Origin: Epinephelus fuscoguttatus
Lineage: Eukaryota; Chordata; Actinopteri; Perciformes; Serranidae
Length of the DNA stretch: 64,000 bases
Reading direction: 5' to 3'
NCBI RefSeq assembly: GCF_011397635.1
Contig: NC_064773.1
Coordinates: 30,947,449-31,011,448 of the forward strand
The notes below the pieces were generated by a model. The model was given only the letters and a program-made list of their open reading frames with translations. It did not search any database and had not been told where the DNA came from. This document shows, one piece after another, positions 24,780-37,211 of the stretch (positions within the stretch are counted from its first letter, which is position 1; each line of letters begins with the position of its first letter). Both the position numbers and the translations under genes were made by a program.

Positions 24780-26540
24780 TTGACAAACATCAGTTTGTTC
24801 ATCCACCCAGCACTGTGCAGTGTCCTCAGCACTGTGGTCAGTTGCCACGAGGAAGCTTTAGCAAGCATTTTTCAACATCCCCCCTTCCGTGCACACCACT
24901 GCTGTGACCTCCTCTGTGCACTTTACCAGCAAGGTCACCAGCAGTGTGAATGTACAAAGTGTGACTGCTGCGTATCAAAACAAAATCACATACAGGCCAG
25001 GATTACACAGTGAGAGGTGAGCTGCTGTGTGTGTGCTGAGTTGCTGATTACAACAAGCTGCACTCAGTGCAGTTATTACTGTAAATATGGAAGTGAAATG
25101 GACTGTGTGTGTCAATGTTTACATACTACCGACACTGTGCAAGGTCAGCCCGCTGACCCGGAGGGGCCTCTGGCCAATCAGCTCTCAGACAGAGGAAGCA
25201 GAAGAAAACCAATCCTAAAGCAGCGTGAAGACAAAAGCACCAATTGTGTTTTTGTCGGTCAGGGATAAAGTCTGGCAGGCCGAGGGGCCAGGTGGAACAA
25301 TTCCATCACTAGTTAAACAAAGTGACTTCCACAGCTGGAGCTTAGACTGTGAATTTACCTGTGGCTACAGTGCTCATTTAAGTCAAGCTCAAAATGCCAT
25401 TTCGGGTTCATCAGCAGTCCAAAAAGAATCTGTATTAGCACTTGTGTTTTCTGTTGTGTCATGTTTTCTTCTTTTAATTTCCACCACAAGCTGTAAAGAA
25501 ACTTAAACATAGCATCTGTCACATCAGCCAAGCAATTCTAAAGGGACATTTATTTTGAAAATTTTGAGTGTTGAGCTCACTGCTCACCACTTTCTCTGTC
25601 AGTTACTGCCGCCTGAAAATCCTTATTTGGGCAAAAAAGGACAAACAATGATATGCATGGCTGGATGAACCTGTTAGGGGGTCACAGGGCAAAAATGAGC
25701 TGCTAGGCCCCTGTTAACCCCTCATTCCTCCCACTCTCTACAGAGTGAACAGTGTTTCTGGGAGACCACCTGGCCCCAGAGTTACGCTGTTCTATTAAAC
25801 ACATCTTTGAGTTGCCACACATGAGCACAATTCCAACATTATGATGGTCTGAAAACTACATTTTAAAACAGGGACGCTCATCAAGATAAGACCCAATATC
25901 AAATGGTAAGGCTTGTAATTTGATATTGTGCTTTACAGGTGCATATTCCTGCAACACATGTTTGGTACTACTTGCAGAATGAAGGCAGATGCTATTAGCA
26001 TCCAGGTGCCCATAGCCAACAATGCTATTTGAACCTGGGCTGTATGTAGCCAATGTGGCTGTTTACACCAGGGTGCATATTCCTGCGTGTCATAGCAACG
26101 TCGAAATATGACGTTGACACTAATGGGTCTATTCAGCTTAAGTTTATGTAGCCTACACAGTGTACATTCAGCAGCTTTATGCGTCCTCAAAACTGACTCT
26201 TTACACTACGTCATCTGGTTTTCTAGTCGTACATTTGTGAGTTTTTTTCTCGTACATTTACTGTTTTAATCTGAGATAATTTCCAAGATTGGCTAGAACT
26301 AACCTTAACCATGACCCACCGCCCCAACCCTAACTTCTTCCGACCTCGATGCATCGATGTGCTAAGTAGTCACAGCACAGAGTAGGATCCATGATAATGT
26401 GATGTAGGAATGTATGTTAATAGCTGAACAGCTGCAATTTGACACCTCTCACCTGGATGCAAATAGACACTCCAATTTATAAATCCCGATGGATGGCTTA
26501 ATTAATGGTCAATAAATCATTTAGTAATGCTTTATAGATC
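24780..26540. other. Intergenic DNA, no gene recognised
   Basis: Open frames at 24780-25506 overlap in different frames without conserved domains or good splice pairs. 25690-25750 shares a GCCCCTG..CATTCCTC motif with 52210-52290 and probably belongs to a dispersed repeat. Confidence 0.35.
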
Positions 26541-26549
26541 AGTAATAAG

Positions 26550-26880
26550 TAAGGATGCACAGTAATATCGGCATGTCATCGGTATCTGCCAATATGGACT
26601 TTGAAATGAAATATTAGAAGTGGCCAACATACTTTTTCTTATTTTGTACAATGAATCAGTGTTACATAAGCACTGTATTTCATGTCTCCATCTGCTGGTG
26701 GGCCATCATGATAAGAGCATGAATGCATAATATGATGTTAATGCCACTACAGAAGAGACTTAATGATCACTACAGTTAGGTGGGGAAGAAATGAATATAA
26801 CGATATTGGTATTGGTTATTGGCCAAATTAGTTATATATCAGCACATCGGGGGGAAAAAATCCAATATCATGCATCCCTA
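26550..26880. mobile_element. hAT-like MITE with 8-bp target duplication
   Basis: Ends are TAAGGATGCA and TGCATCCCTA. GTAATAAG directly flanks both sides (26542-26549 and 26881-26888). The 8-bp duplication and short terminal repeat fit the hAT superfamily. The interior contains the ATATTGG/GGCCAA blocks seen again near 63490-63540. No coding capacity. Confidence 0.8.
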
Positions 26881-26889
26881 GTAATAAGC

Positions 26890-28970
26890 CACTGATAAGA
26901 CCTTTTCAGTTGCCAGGTTGTGGGGGAAAAAAAATCACCACTGTTTGTTCTTTCTCTCACATAATAATGCAGTTATACATGCAATTCATTCATTAATAAA
27001 TGCTTTAAAAGTTAATAAATGGATTTTGGTCCAGATCATCTGCAGTCCTTTTTTAGATGATACATGGTTATATGATGCAATAAATCAAGGGGGATTTCCA
27101 CAACCTGGCAACCCAAAAGTTTATATTCTGGGTACATAATTGACCAATAAAAATTAGTAGATTGATCATTTGTTCACTTATAACAAACCTTTAGTTACAA
27201 CTTACGAACCCTTTATAAATGATACCTTATTAGAAAGCTGTACCTAATTGTTTTTTAAATAACAACAAACCTGATTCAGCATTCCTGGCTTTGTCTGGTA
27301 TATATTTCAACTTTGTTGATGAAGTGGTGGGAAGATGAGAAAGAAGCAGCTGAGTTTGATAGGCTAAGCATGGTAGAAAACTATGACACATGAAGGTGTG
27401 TTGTCACAGTTTGATCATTAGAGTCCTTCACACTTGGTATGTTTTCAGTGAGGAGCCTGTGGGTTTCCGAAGGTACAAGATAAGATGAAGACCTTGTGGA
27501 TGTTCCTGACCTCCATGAAAATGGTTTTGGTTACAATCTTTGTTTTGCTGAGAGGCTCTTTCTGCCTCCGTCTGAGTTGGAGGCTGAATTCCACAGTTTT
27601 GCATCTGATAATATTTGCTAAGAAGCCGAAGGCTGAATACCCCAACTGTTTGTAAAAACATTTGCTGTGATGCAGCTTTTAAACACTTTAGCACGGAGTA
27701 AACAAAAAAGACTTCTTAGGCAAGTTTTTGCAAGTTCTAATGCACAGTTTGTAAATATACCTATTAAAGTGTTAATGGAATTAATGTTGTTAATGCCATA
27801 GGATTTGTGTATAACCCATGTAATCACGAACTAGTAATATGCATATAACCCACATATTTTAAGAAGGGTGTGATCTTATGATCAATTCACTGACAGGAGT
27901 AAAGAAAACTATAGTATAAAGAGTGAAAGTCTGCATAAAGAGGCAGTGTGGAGTGTTGGATTGGTCAAACAAACACAGGCCTTACCCCCAGGAGACTGGT
28001 CCCATGTAAATTAAGTGAACTTTGAGTTATTTCAAGGTGTGGTGTCAGGTAATCTTAACTACATAACTTTACATTAAGTATGTAACAAGATTCTTCTCCT
28101 GAACCTAACCTAACTTGTAGGGGCACTAATTCGTTGAATATGATACTAACCGTTGTATGAGGATATGTTTTGTCAGTATAACATGATAACAAGTGAATAA
28201 GGATTCAAACTGCCAATGTGCTGAGCATGTATAATGTTACCTTATGTTTTTGGTATGACTGTGTCCCTGCATACATGCTGATCCAAGATCTTCTCTCACG
28301 TCAGATTTGTGTTGTAATATTCAAGTAAGGATGACTGAGGCTCATTGAGTTTGTTCTGTTATTCATAAAAGTGAAGATTGACCAGAAGTTAAAGTCTTCC
28401 ACATCAGTGAGAAACCTGAAACATAAACTTTAATATCTCCTCAGTCCAATAATGCACATAACAATCACCACCACAGCATTTTAAGAAGTGAAATTACAAC
28501 CATAGTTTTTGGTAGAAAGGTATGGTAGGTTTTTTAATTTGTAAAAAGAAGTTGCTGTTCTTTATAACGCCACTAATCCATATTCTTTGTATTAACAATG
28601 AACTGTTTGCTTGCAGCGGCAAAGCAAATTCGCATTTTTGCGTTGTGTTGAGGTCACCTTTGGTGAACTTTGACCACAAAAATCGTAGCCACAACTAATA
28701 GCAGAGAAGTATGTGTGAGGGAGACACTGACTGTTGCCATGTCTAACCTGCTGCTATTGTATGAAAAGAAAAATGAAAAATACAAACCACCTCACATGAG
28801 AGGTGCCGCCTGGCTGGCAGTAAGTCGGGAGACAGGCACGCAACGTAAGAAAATCGAAAATGTACCAATAACACAATATTTTTCGGTATTTCTTAGCAAG
28901 CTAGCTTTGTGTCACATTAGGGACTGCCCACATTTAGCATGAACATCTCCTTTGAAGGTGATAGTCACTA
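26890..28970. other. Intergenic DNA, no gene recognised
   Basis: AT-rich sequence with scattered short frames. No exon, RNA gene or complete repeat could be supported. Confidence 0.3.
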
Positions 28971-28979
28971 GCCTAAATA

Positions 28980-29115
28980 GCTAATGTGTCATCACCCTTA
29001 AGCTGCAGGTGGTTCAGCTCACACCACTCAACGAACGACTTCATTGCGTCGCTGTCCACAGCATCCTTCCACTTGCACTTCTGCAGGTGGCAGGACTTGA
29101 AGTTGTATATGACAT
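28980..29115 (-). pseudogene. LINE reverse-transcriptase remnant
   Basis: Minus-strand translation contains FKSCHLQKCKWKDAVDSD followed by MKSFVEWCELNHLQL. This resembles the SCHLQKF...F..W...NHLQLN segment of non-LTR retrotransposon reverse transcriptases of fish. Expected residues between the two blocks (the DD-containing catalytic part) are missing or changed, so it is a degraded fragment. Family assignment is from memory of the motif. Confidence 0.55.
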
Positions 29116-29119
29116 CCAA

Positions 29120-30900
29120 GGTTTAAAGGGTGAAAAGAAAAGGTGACAGGACCATCCCCTATGCACACTGTACACTATCTGCTCAGCAACAAGCAGCAGA
29201 CAGACACAGTCGGAGAGTAGCTGCTGAACACAGTGAAACATTTAGCAGCTCAAGAGACAGATATTTCCCTCAGGAGTTGGTGGAGAACAAAAACAGAGCT
29301 AAAAGAGAAAGAATAGTGGACTTGCATTCATCAGGTGGATACAAGGTCTGATAACTTTAACAGATTTTAATATGATTTTCTGAAATCAGTGTCTAGGGGC
29401 AATAAGAAGAATCGCCGCTTGACAACACACACATATCTGACTTACTCAAATTGTAATAATGCAAAGAGTGATTATCAGTTGCGACAGTGGGGCTTGCTTT
29501 ATTTTCACCTTGTGAGTTTGTGCATGTGTGTATCATCATGGCAAAATGTGGCCCTTGTGACGCCTATTGTAGTGGGAACTCCCACAGAAGCAGTTTTAAG
29601 CCAGGTGTTTTTATGTCTGTCTGTCTGCCGACAGATTGTCACCTTCAATAGCATCACAACCGTGCAAGATGCAGTATCAAAATTGTAGAGGTGTGTAGGA
29701 TCAAAATGAAAGCCGAGCTCAAAGATGGGTGAGGTTCAAGCAAGAGCACCGAAATTAGAGGGGTAAGAGATAGGAGAGGGGGCATTGCCCCCCCACATTA
29801 TGGCCCTGGCCCTGCATTTTGGTGGGTTTGCTTATTTTAAGTCATGTATCACTGTATCACAGCTGATGGTCTCTAGTTTTCAAGTGTTTGCAACACTTAG
29901 AATGTTGTATTTATTATTTAATAGCCATTTCCAATGGGCATCACAAGACCTGCCACTATACCAACTGTCACTGCACAGCTCAAACCTATCCCTGTGCCCT
30001 CTGCTGCCAGCTGCAGTTGTGTAACCAGTTCTTGTCATGTCACATATGGTATCACGTTACATGACCTTCACACAGTACCTGACTACTGCTACTGTTTAAT
30101 ATATTTATCCAGGACTTACTGAAAAGCAGTATTAGTACTAAATGGATTACTTTGGTGAAATCAGTAAAATTAAAAACTACCAATCAGCTGACAGCTGGAA
30201 CAACAGATATAAAACTGTTTGTAACCCAAGAAAAAACAAATCATTATTTGTTAATGATGTGAGATATGACAGGGTTTACTAAAAATAAAGAATTTGGTCT
30301 ATAAAATAACCATTATTATCACCATGCAAAAAAACCAAACTGAATTGTTGACAGCTTTTGCAGCAGTACAGTTGACTGAACCTCTCACAATCAACAAACT
30401 CAGCAGTGCAACTGTGTAACAGAAGCCTTACATTTCATCCATTTTTACTCATAATGTTTTTGAGTGTTGCTGTCACTGCGGGTCAAAGGTCAGGTCATCA
30501 GCTTTTGTTACATAATGAGGCTACAATGAAGTTCTGTGAAACTGTGAATGTAATTCAGAGCTTCATACAAATGGACACACTGGTTACAAAGGTTCACATA
30601 TCTTAGCTGTGAGAGAGCAGAAGCCCAGCTGTATCCAGTGACAGATGTTGTAACATGGATGTACAAGCTTGTCCTTCTCATGACCTTGCTCAGTCTGTAG
30701 TCCAGCTAAGTATTCCAGTAAGTTTTCTCCCTGCTTGGAGAGACTTCCCAGGCCTGCTGTGGAGTGGATTCCGCCCACTGCATATTCCTCACAGCGAGCC
30801 AAGCCAGGCCCCCATGTTCATGTGACCAGAAACACTGGCTGCTATTTCAGAGTGACCTCCAAAACCACGCACAGAGCTGGAAGGACAATGGCTAGATGCA
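29120..30900. other. Intergenic DNA with repeat debris
   Basis: No gene supported. The block near 29770-29820 (GGGGGCATTGCCCCCCCAC) forms a short GC-rich inverted repeat, probably the end of a dispersed element. Confidence 0.3.
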
Positions 30901-31159
30901 CGAATGCACGGATGATTACGTTTGCACATGCGCCAATGCTGTCTCCTCAGCCCCTGGTCCTTTTCTCCGTGGAGCGGTGCAGTCAGTGTTGACTCTTCCC
31001 CTCCTTCCTGCAAGAGCCAAAAGCAACAGGCTGAGCTCCTACTCTCTCTGAGGCATTACGGTCTGTGCAAACATTTCCAAGGAATGCAAAATGAAAGTCT
31101 AACAAATCCAGGAGGACAGTCAAGTAAAGATGGTGAACTTACTGAATGTATACACCACA

Positions 31160-31410
31160 AAATCAAACAGGTATCTCAAATTATTTGTTCCATCTGCCAT
31201 TAGGTTTTTAAACAAGCTGTAGGCAAGCTTTTTGGGAATGATACACTGGTTAAACTGTGATGACTGCATTTACTGTATGGATTATATTATTTATATTGTT
31301 ATGTAAGATTTGTTGTGTTGCTGACATGCAAGATATGCTTGTTGTTACTTCTGTTGGAAACCAAATTGCCCTTTGGGGACATTAAAGATTTTCAGATTTT
31401 CAAACATTAA
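31160..31410 (+). mobile_element. LINE 3' tail fragment (tentative)
   Basis: Reads TTTGTTCCATCTGCCATTAG followed after about 150 bases by AATTGCCCTTTGGGGACATTAAAGATT. This resembles the C-terminal end and 3' UTR of CR1/L2-type fish LINEs, in which a ...CCC.TTGGGG.A.AATAAAG tail is typical. Strongly truncated. Confidence 0.4.
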
Positions 31411-31529
31411 GACCTCTTTGCTTCTTTGACCTGGCTGGATTATTGTTCACTGCATACCAACTGGATTTGGTAATTTCATTAATTTATTACACTCAGGTCA
31501 GGCCTGCAGTGCAAAGTCAACCCAAACAC

Positions 31530-31880
31530 CCCAAAAAATGTTGACATTGTGTGTTTCTGCATGTTGAGCGTAAAAAACCCCACTTGATTATAGTTAGGAA
31601 AAAATCATTTTCTGGCTGAAAAAGCAGAAAACCATTAGAACTGCAGCGTCTGGAGACACAAAAGCAGCTGCAAAAGCATCAATGGGTCACTAAAAACCAT
31701 CCATGTTTAACAGCACATAAACTGTTGCAAAAGCAGTGATAGGTCGCTGAAAAACACCTACGTTTAACTGCACAAAAGCCTCTAGAAAAGCGGAAATGAG
31801 TCACCAAAAAAATCACCCATGTTCTACAGCACAAATTCCACTGGAATGTTTGCAAATGTACAATGCTAAAAGTTTCCTCT
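31530..31880. repeat. Degenerate ~60-bp tandem repeat (second locus)
   Basis: At least three units with the pattern CAAAAGC...GCAAAAGC..(A)TGGGTCACTAAAAA.CC.ATGTTTAACAGCA. It is the reverse complement of the tandem array at 12950-13330, so one repeat family has been placed twice in opposite orientation. Confidence 0.55.
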
Positions 31881-31899
31881 GGCGACTTGGCTGCTCATG

Positions 31900-33236
31900 T
31901 AGGTTGAAAAAGTGCCAGTTCTGAACCCAAGCCATTGTAGGGAAATCCAGGGTCATGTTCCTCACTATTAACTGACATTTTACAGACTGAACAATAAATC
32001 AAAAATAATGATAAAAAAAATCAACAATAATAAAATAAGAATCTTTTGTTGCAGGCCTATCTTTTTCTCTTTTTTGGCTGTTGACTTGTACCAGGATCTA
32101 AAGTGCTTGTTGTTGCTGCCATGATGAGCCTATTCCTGGACATTTCTTTCTTCCTTGGACACCTCTCTCCTTCTCTCTGCTACTCTTACAGACAGCTGGT
32201 TCCACTGACCATTCATCAACACCTGCAGCACACATCAGTCACACCACACACACAGAGGTAGTAGTGAAGGTACAGATACAACAGCTTGCATCCTACAGAA
32301 AATGGGACACATTGTGACGCACTGCATTCAGTGAGTCACTGCTGTCACTGAGCCCAAAAACCACAAATCACGTTTATCTTTTTTCTTTACAGAAAAATTG
32401 GGCTACAAAAATATTCTCAAATTTACCAATAGCCATTAACGTGTATTTTGATATTCAGCACTGCGTTTTTTGAAACAGCTGTCATCTCCCACACGCCTGG
32501 CTCTGCGTCATACTCATCATCAAAAAAAGATAGATAGATAGATAATACTTTGGAAAATAGAGATTGTTGTTTTAGAGATAAATTATTCATCCCCAGAAGC
32601 GAGAAAAAATCCTGTTGAAAAAGCATTAACGCTGAAGGTTCATGGGGGTCGTGGTGGTGTCATATCTCACTCTGCCTTGGCACGGTGTGATGGAAACATA
32701 GTTTGTATTGGACCTGGTAATAAAGGCCGAAGCCTAACTGTCCCTGATGGAGCCCACAGCTGTTTCCATCAGCAGTCAGTCAGACATGCTGGAGATGAAG
32801 CCCTAAAATAGACCACAGAGGGGAAGCTGTGTGGAAGTCAGCTGCAAGAACAATGCTAAAGGCAGAATGGATCGCAAATATGGAACAAATAACTGGACTG
32901 CACATATTTACAGGTTATCACTAAATGTGGAAATTACTGCTGTGATGAGACCCAAAAAGAGGAGATGTGCAAACCACAGCTCTGGGAAACCTTTTTATCC
33001 CTCATAGTGTCGATGTTTTATTCAATGAGACAGAAATGACATTATGATCTCACAAATAGGCAGCGCATAAATGGAATCCATTTCCCATAACCCCTTGCAA
33101 CCTTGCCCTGTTAGGTGCAAACACACACCGAGATGTATCCTCTTTCCAACAGGAGACAGCACTATTGTTGCCTGTGTACAAACTGCTCATTTTATAAACA
33201 AACAAATGGATTCTAATGACAGCGGTACATCCGCAG

Positions 33237-33278
<42 letters not shown>

Positions 33279-33685
33279 GTGACCCAGACCAGGCTACAGC
33301 ACATAAGCTGATGGAGATCTCAGTGTGCAGCAGCAGGTAAACCTGCTCACTTTCCTCTTTCCACATGTGACATTCACACACACTTTAGCTGCTTCTAACC
33401 CAGTTTGAAATGTGGTGCATGATTTTCATGATGCCCCTCTCCTAACCTAACTTTGACCAGGAGCTCTGTTAGTACCAGCATCACGTGGATGTGGTGGTAT
33501 AACACAAAACACACTGGCAGGTACAGTGGATGCATGCAAATCAAAAATACTGACCGAAATTCAGCCAAAGCTACAGAGACCTGAAACAGACCCTTAAATA
33601 AGGGTTTGTTGGTGGTTTGACTTTTCATCATTTTGTACCTTCTTCTCTTTTCTTTCAAGAAAGACATGATCACTTTTTAAAAATT
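31900..33685. other. Intergenic DNA, no gene recognised
   Basis: Contains a short GATA run near 32528 and a TG microsatellite at 33240-33273; otherwise unique AT-rich sequence. Confidence 0.3.
33240..33273. repeat. TG microsatellite
   Basis: Seventeen uninterrupted TG units. Confidence 0.9.
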
Positions 33686-34159
33686 CTACATTTTAAAAAC
33701 AGTTCGGTTATAAAATGTTAATAAAAACAGAAGGCAATGATTCGCCTATCCTTTTTCACCTATATTCAGTTATATGTCCTATATTCATATCAAGGTATTT
33801 AATGGTCAAACTGATTAACTTTGTTGTTTTTGTCAATATAAAGTCATTCTGAATTTGACGCCTTCCAAAAAGTTTACACAGGGGCAACAAAAGACTGTGA
33901 AAGTTGTGGAATGCACCTGCAACATTTCACAGGTAAACAGGTTTATTAGTAACAGCTTAAAGTATCATGATTGGGTATGAAAGGTGCACCCTCAAAACAA
34001 GGTTCAGTTGTTCACAAGCAAGGAAGGCACGAGGCTAACCAAAACTGTGAACTGCATGGCAAAGTAGTCAAAAAACATTGCTCATGAAACAACTCACCAA
34101 CATCCAGAGACACTGCCGACTTCTCTGGGAATGAGCTCATTTGAGATGTACTGACACAA

Positions 34160-34678
34160 AGCGGAAACATGCGCTGTGGTCTGATGCGTCCATCATGGAC
34201 GTCCTGTCCTATGGGCTAAAAAGGAAAAGGACCATCCAGACTGTTACCAACACAAAGTTCAAAGTCAGCATCTGTGATTCTATGGAGGTGTTTTAGTGCC
34301 CAAGTTGCACATCTGTGAAGGCACCATGGAAGCTGATACAGGTTTTGGAGCAACATATGCTGCCATCTATCGCTGCTTATTCCAACAAGACAATGAGACA
34401 CATTCTGCACGTGTTACAACAGTGTGGCTTTGTAGCAAAAGGGAATGCAGGTACTAGACTGGCCTGCCTGTAGTTCAGACCTGTCTCCCATTGAAAGTGT
34501 GATGCACACTATGAAGTGCAAAATACGACAATGGAGACCCTGGAGTGTTGAGCAACTAAATTTGTACATTGAGCAAGAATGGCAAAGAATTTCACTTTCA
34601 AAACTTCAGCAGTTAGTGTCCTCAGTTCCCAAACACTTACTGAGAGTTGTTAAAAGAAAAGGTGATGTAACACAGTAG
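34160..34678 (+). pseudogene. Tc1-like transposase C-terminal remnant
   Basis: The last 77 codons (34445-34678) are open and read LDWPACSSDLSPIES...VEQLNLYIEQEWQRI...LQQLVSSVPKHLLRVVKRKGD, the C-terminal end of a Tc1-like transposase including the third catalytic acid (Glu of SPIES). Upstream, fragments around the first and second catalytic Asp are recognisable but frame-shifted and shortened. The DNA-binding half is gone. Not functional. Confidence 0.8.
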
Positions 34679-34786
34679 TAAACATGTCCCTGTCCCAACT
34701 TTTTTGGATCCTGTTGCAGGCATCAAATTCAGACTGAGTGTATATTTACTAAAAACAATTAAGTTTATCAGTTTTAATATTAAACT

Positions 34787-35797
34787 AGTCCATACCCATT
34801 GGTAGCTTTGTCACCTTCTACCTATGCCAATCCTCAATGCCTACGTTCAGTTTCACATAGATTGACCACGTCAGTGAGTAGAAAAACATGGGACAGACAG
34901 AATGACTGACTGATAGAATGACACACTGACAGTTTCCGTGATTATGTACAGCATACCATACCATGACTTAGTCATACCAAAAATTAGAAAAAACAAACAA
35001 AACATTCGGCCACAGGGGGAGCCACAGCGATCGGTCACATTTTAGCCATTTTAAGCATTTTTCTGTTGTTATAGCGCCACTCAGTTGCCAATTAGAGTTA
35101 AATTTCTCCAGTCACTTTGAGGCGTCCTGTTCTACATATCTACCAAGTTTAGTAAAAATCGATGTGGCAGTTAGGCCTAGATAATAAATTAAATCTCTAG
35201 CGCCCCCATTTTGTTTGATGGGGTCAATAATGGAGGGGTCCCCTCAGATTATGTGTGGTCATATGCCTACAAAGTTGCGTGGTGATCAGTGAAACCCTTG
35301 AGATGTTATACCTTTATGTGATGAGCCACGCCCTCCGCAATATTCATTGCCTTATAGAAGCTCAGTTTTAGGAAGTTTTCCAACTTTTGCCAAGAGGAAA
35401 CTTTAGATATTGGTCCCTAGATTATCGATTTTAAGTGTTTTTCAAAAAATTCAAAATGGCGGAAAATCTGTATTACCGGAAGTTATGGGTTCTTGAGGCA
35501 AATTTGTTCCTTATGAGGAGAGGCATCTCTGTGCAAAGTTTCATGTCTTTACGACATATGGGGCATGAGATATGCCTATTCAAAGTTTGCCATTTCAATT
35601 GGTTGCTATAGCGCCCCCCTTTGACCTATGGATGTAATATTGCTTCATTCGCATCCTCCCATGACCCTCTACCACTGTGCCAAATTTCACATGGATTGAC
35701 CAAGTCAGTGAGGAGAAAAACATGGAACAGACACACAAACACACACACAGAGTTTTCATCATTATTATTATATAGTAAGATAAGATATAGTAAGATA
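34787..35797. mobile_element. Unidentified insert inside the Tc1-like element
   Basis: About 1 kb interrupts the Tc1 terminal repeat between ...TTTTAATATTAAA and TATCTTGTC. Near each end lies a ~50-base direct repeat (34851-34900 and 35685-35735; TTTCACAT.GATTGACCA.GTCAGTGAG.AGAAAAACATGG). The interior has repeated ATAGCGCC..C motifs. No coding capacity. Type unknown. Confidence 0.55.
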
Positions 35798-36199
35798 TCT
35801 TGTCATCGCTGTGTACTGAATATATGTCAAAAAGGATTTGCAAATTATTCCATTCTTTTTTTTATCTGTGTTTTTAACGGACTCAGAGGCTCATTCAGTG
35901 AGCGACTCAGGATGTCTGTGTTCTTCTGAACGATGAGTGTCTTCTGTTCAGCAGCTGTCAGATTTTTAATGAAAACTTTTAGTTTCAGCTTCTGATTATG
36001 CCTCAAATGGCTTTTTATGGTGTTATTTGATGTATCATGCATTTGTATTTGTTGTGTACTGTGAATGTACTGTGTACACTGTTTGTTGTCTGCAGGAGTT
36101 GATTTTGGTGGCAGATGAGTTTCCTCACTGGGGATTAGTAAAGCTTTTTAATGTAATCTTTAACAGCATCCCAACTTTTTAGGGATGAAAGTAAATGCA

Positions 36200-37180
36200 A
36201 GTAAATATTCTTACTGTTCTGATGGATTATTTTTTACATTTTTGCCACTTGGAGAAAGGATCTGAATCCTACTTGTATCTCTGCTCAAGTCAGCTGAATA
36301 GTGGAGTTGCATGTCCACTGAACAGTAAACAGTGAGGTACGCACACGCTCTAGTGGTAGAAAATGAGAACAGCCTGTGAGAGCAGGAGCTACACTAGGAT
36401 GGAAACCAGTTTAGCCCAGTACCGAACTAAATTATCATTTTAAGGCAGTGGTGCTTCACCAGAGAAATTGCATTTGAAATATTCCCACTAAAAGAAGCAC
36501 AGCCTACACAGTTGTGAAAGTTTTCACCCATAACTACAAGATATGAATACTTAAAGACAATTTTTACGACCATTTTCAAACGCACTCTTGAGTTTTAGAT
36601 TTTAGATGTATTTACCACCGTTCCTGACAACACGTTTCTGTATGGCATGAAAATCAGACAGCACACTCCTGACACCTGCTTCTACTGGTTGTCATCAGTC
36701 CTGGAACCCATCAGCTATCGGTCTGACAACGAGAGGAAGAAAATTTCTGCACACATATGCAGATATGTTTTAAGAGATTAGTTTGCCCTACAAAGTAACA
36801 CAAAGTCTGCATTCATTTTGTGTTACATTGTAGTTCTTCAGGGACTATTGGTTACTTATGAGGGACAAAGGGTGGTGCAAAAAGGGGGAGGCATATCAAA
36901 TAATTTTTTTTTAGTGCTGGGGAGGGACTTATGTTTTTTATTTTCATTGAGGGTAAGGGCATAGAAATATAAATGGTTGTAATTTGTATTTATTTATTTT
37001 GCCACAGATGTTTACAGAAAAAATGCCTTTAAAACCTGTAGGCAGGTTAAGAAGGCATGTTTTCTTAAAAAAAAAAACAACTACATTATTTATCATAGCC
37101 AGAAACTGTAAAAACAAATATTGGATTTACAAATTTCTGAAGGTTCTTCGACACATTATGTGCCACAAACACCTCCATCA

Positions 37181-37211
<31 letters not shown>

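Larger units (their letters stand above)
33690..36190 (+). mobile_element. Nested, degraded Tc1-like element
   Basis: Outer element: the left ~200 bases (AATAAAAACAGAAGGCAATG...CTGAATTTGACGCC) and right parts (AACTTTTTTGGATCCTGTTG, 34697-34780, and AAAAAGGATTTGCAAATTATT, 35829-35849, to AGCATCCCAACTTTTT) are inverse copies of one another, as in a long-terminal-repeat Tc1 element. The transposase gene between has lost its first half. The right terminal repeat is split by foreign DNA at about 34787-35797 and perhaps again at 35877-36160. The outer limits are approximate. Confidence 0.7.
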
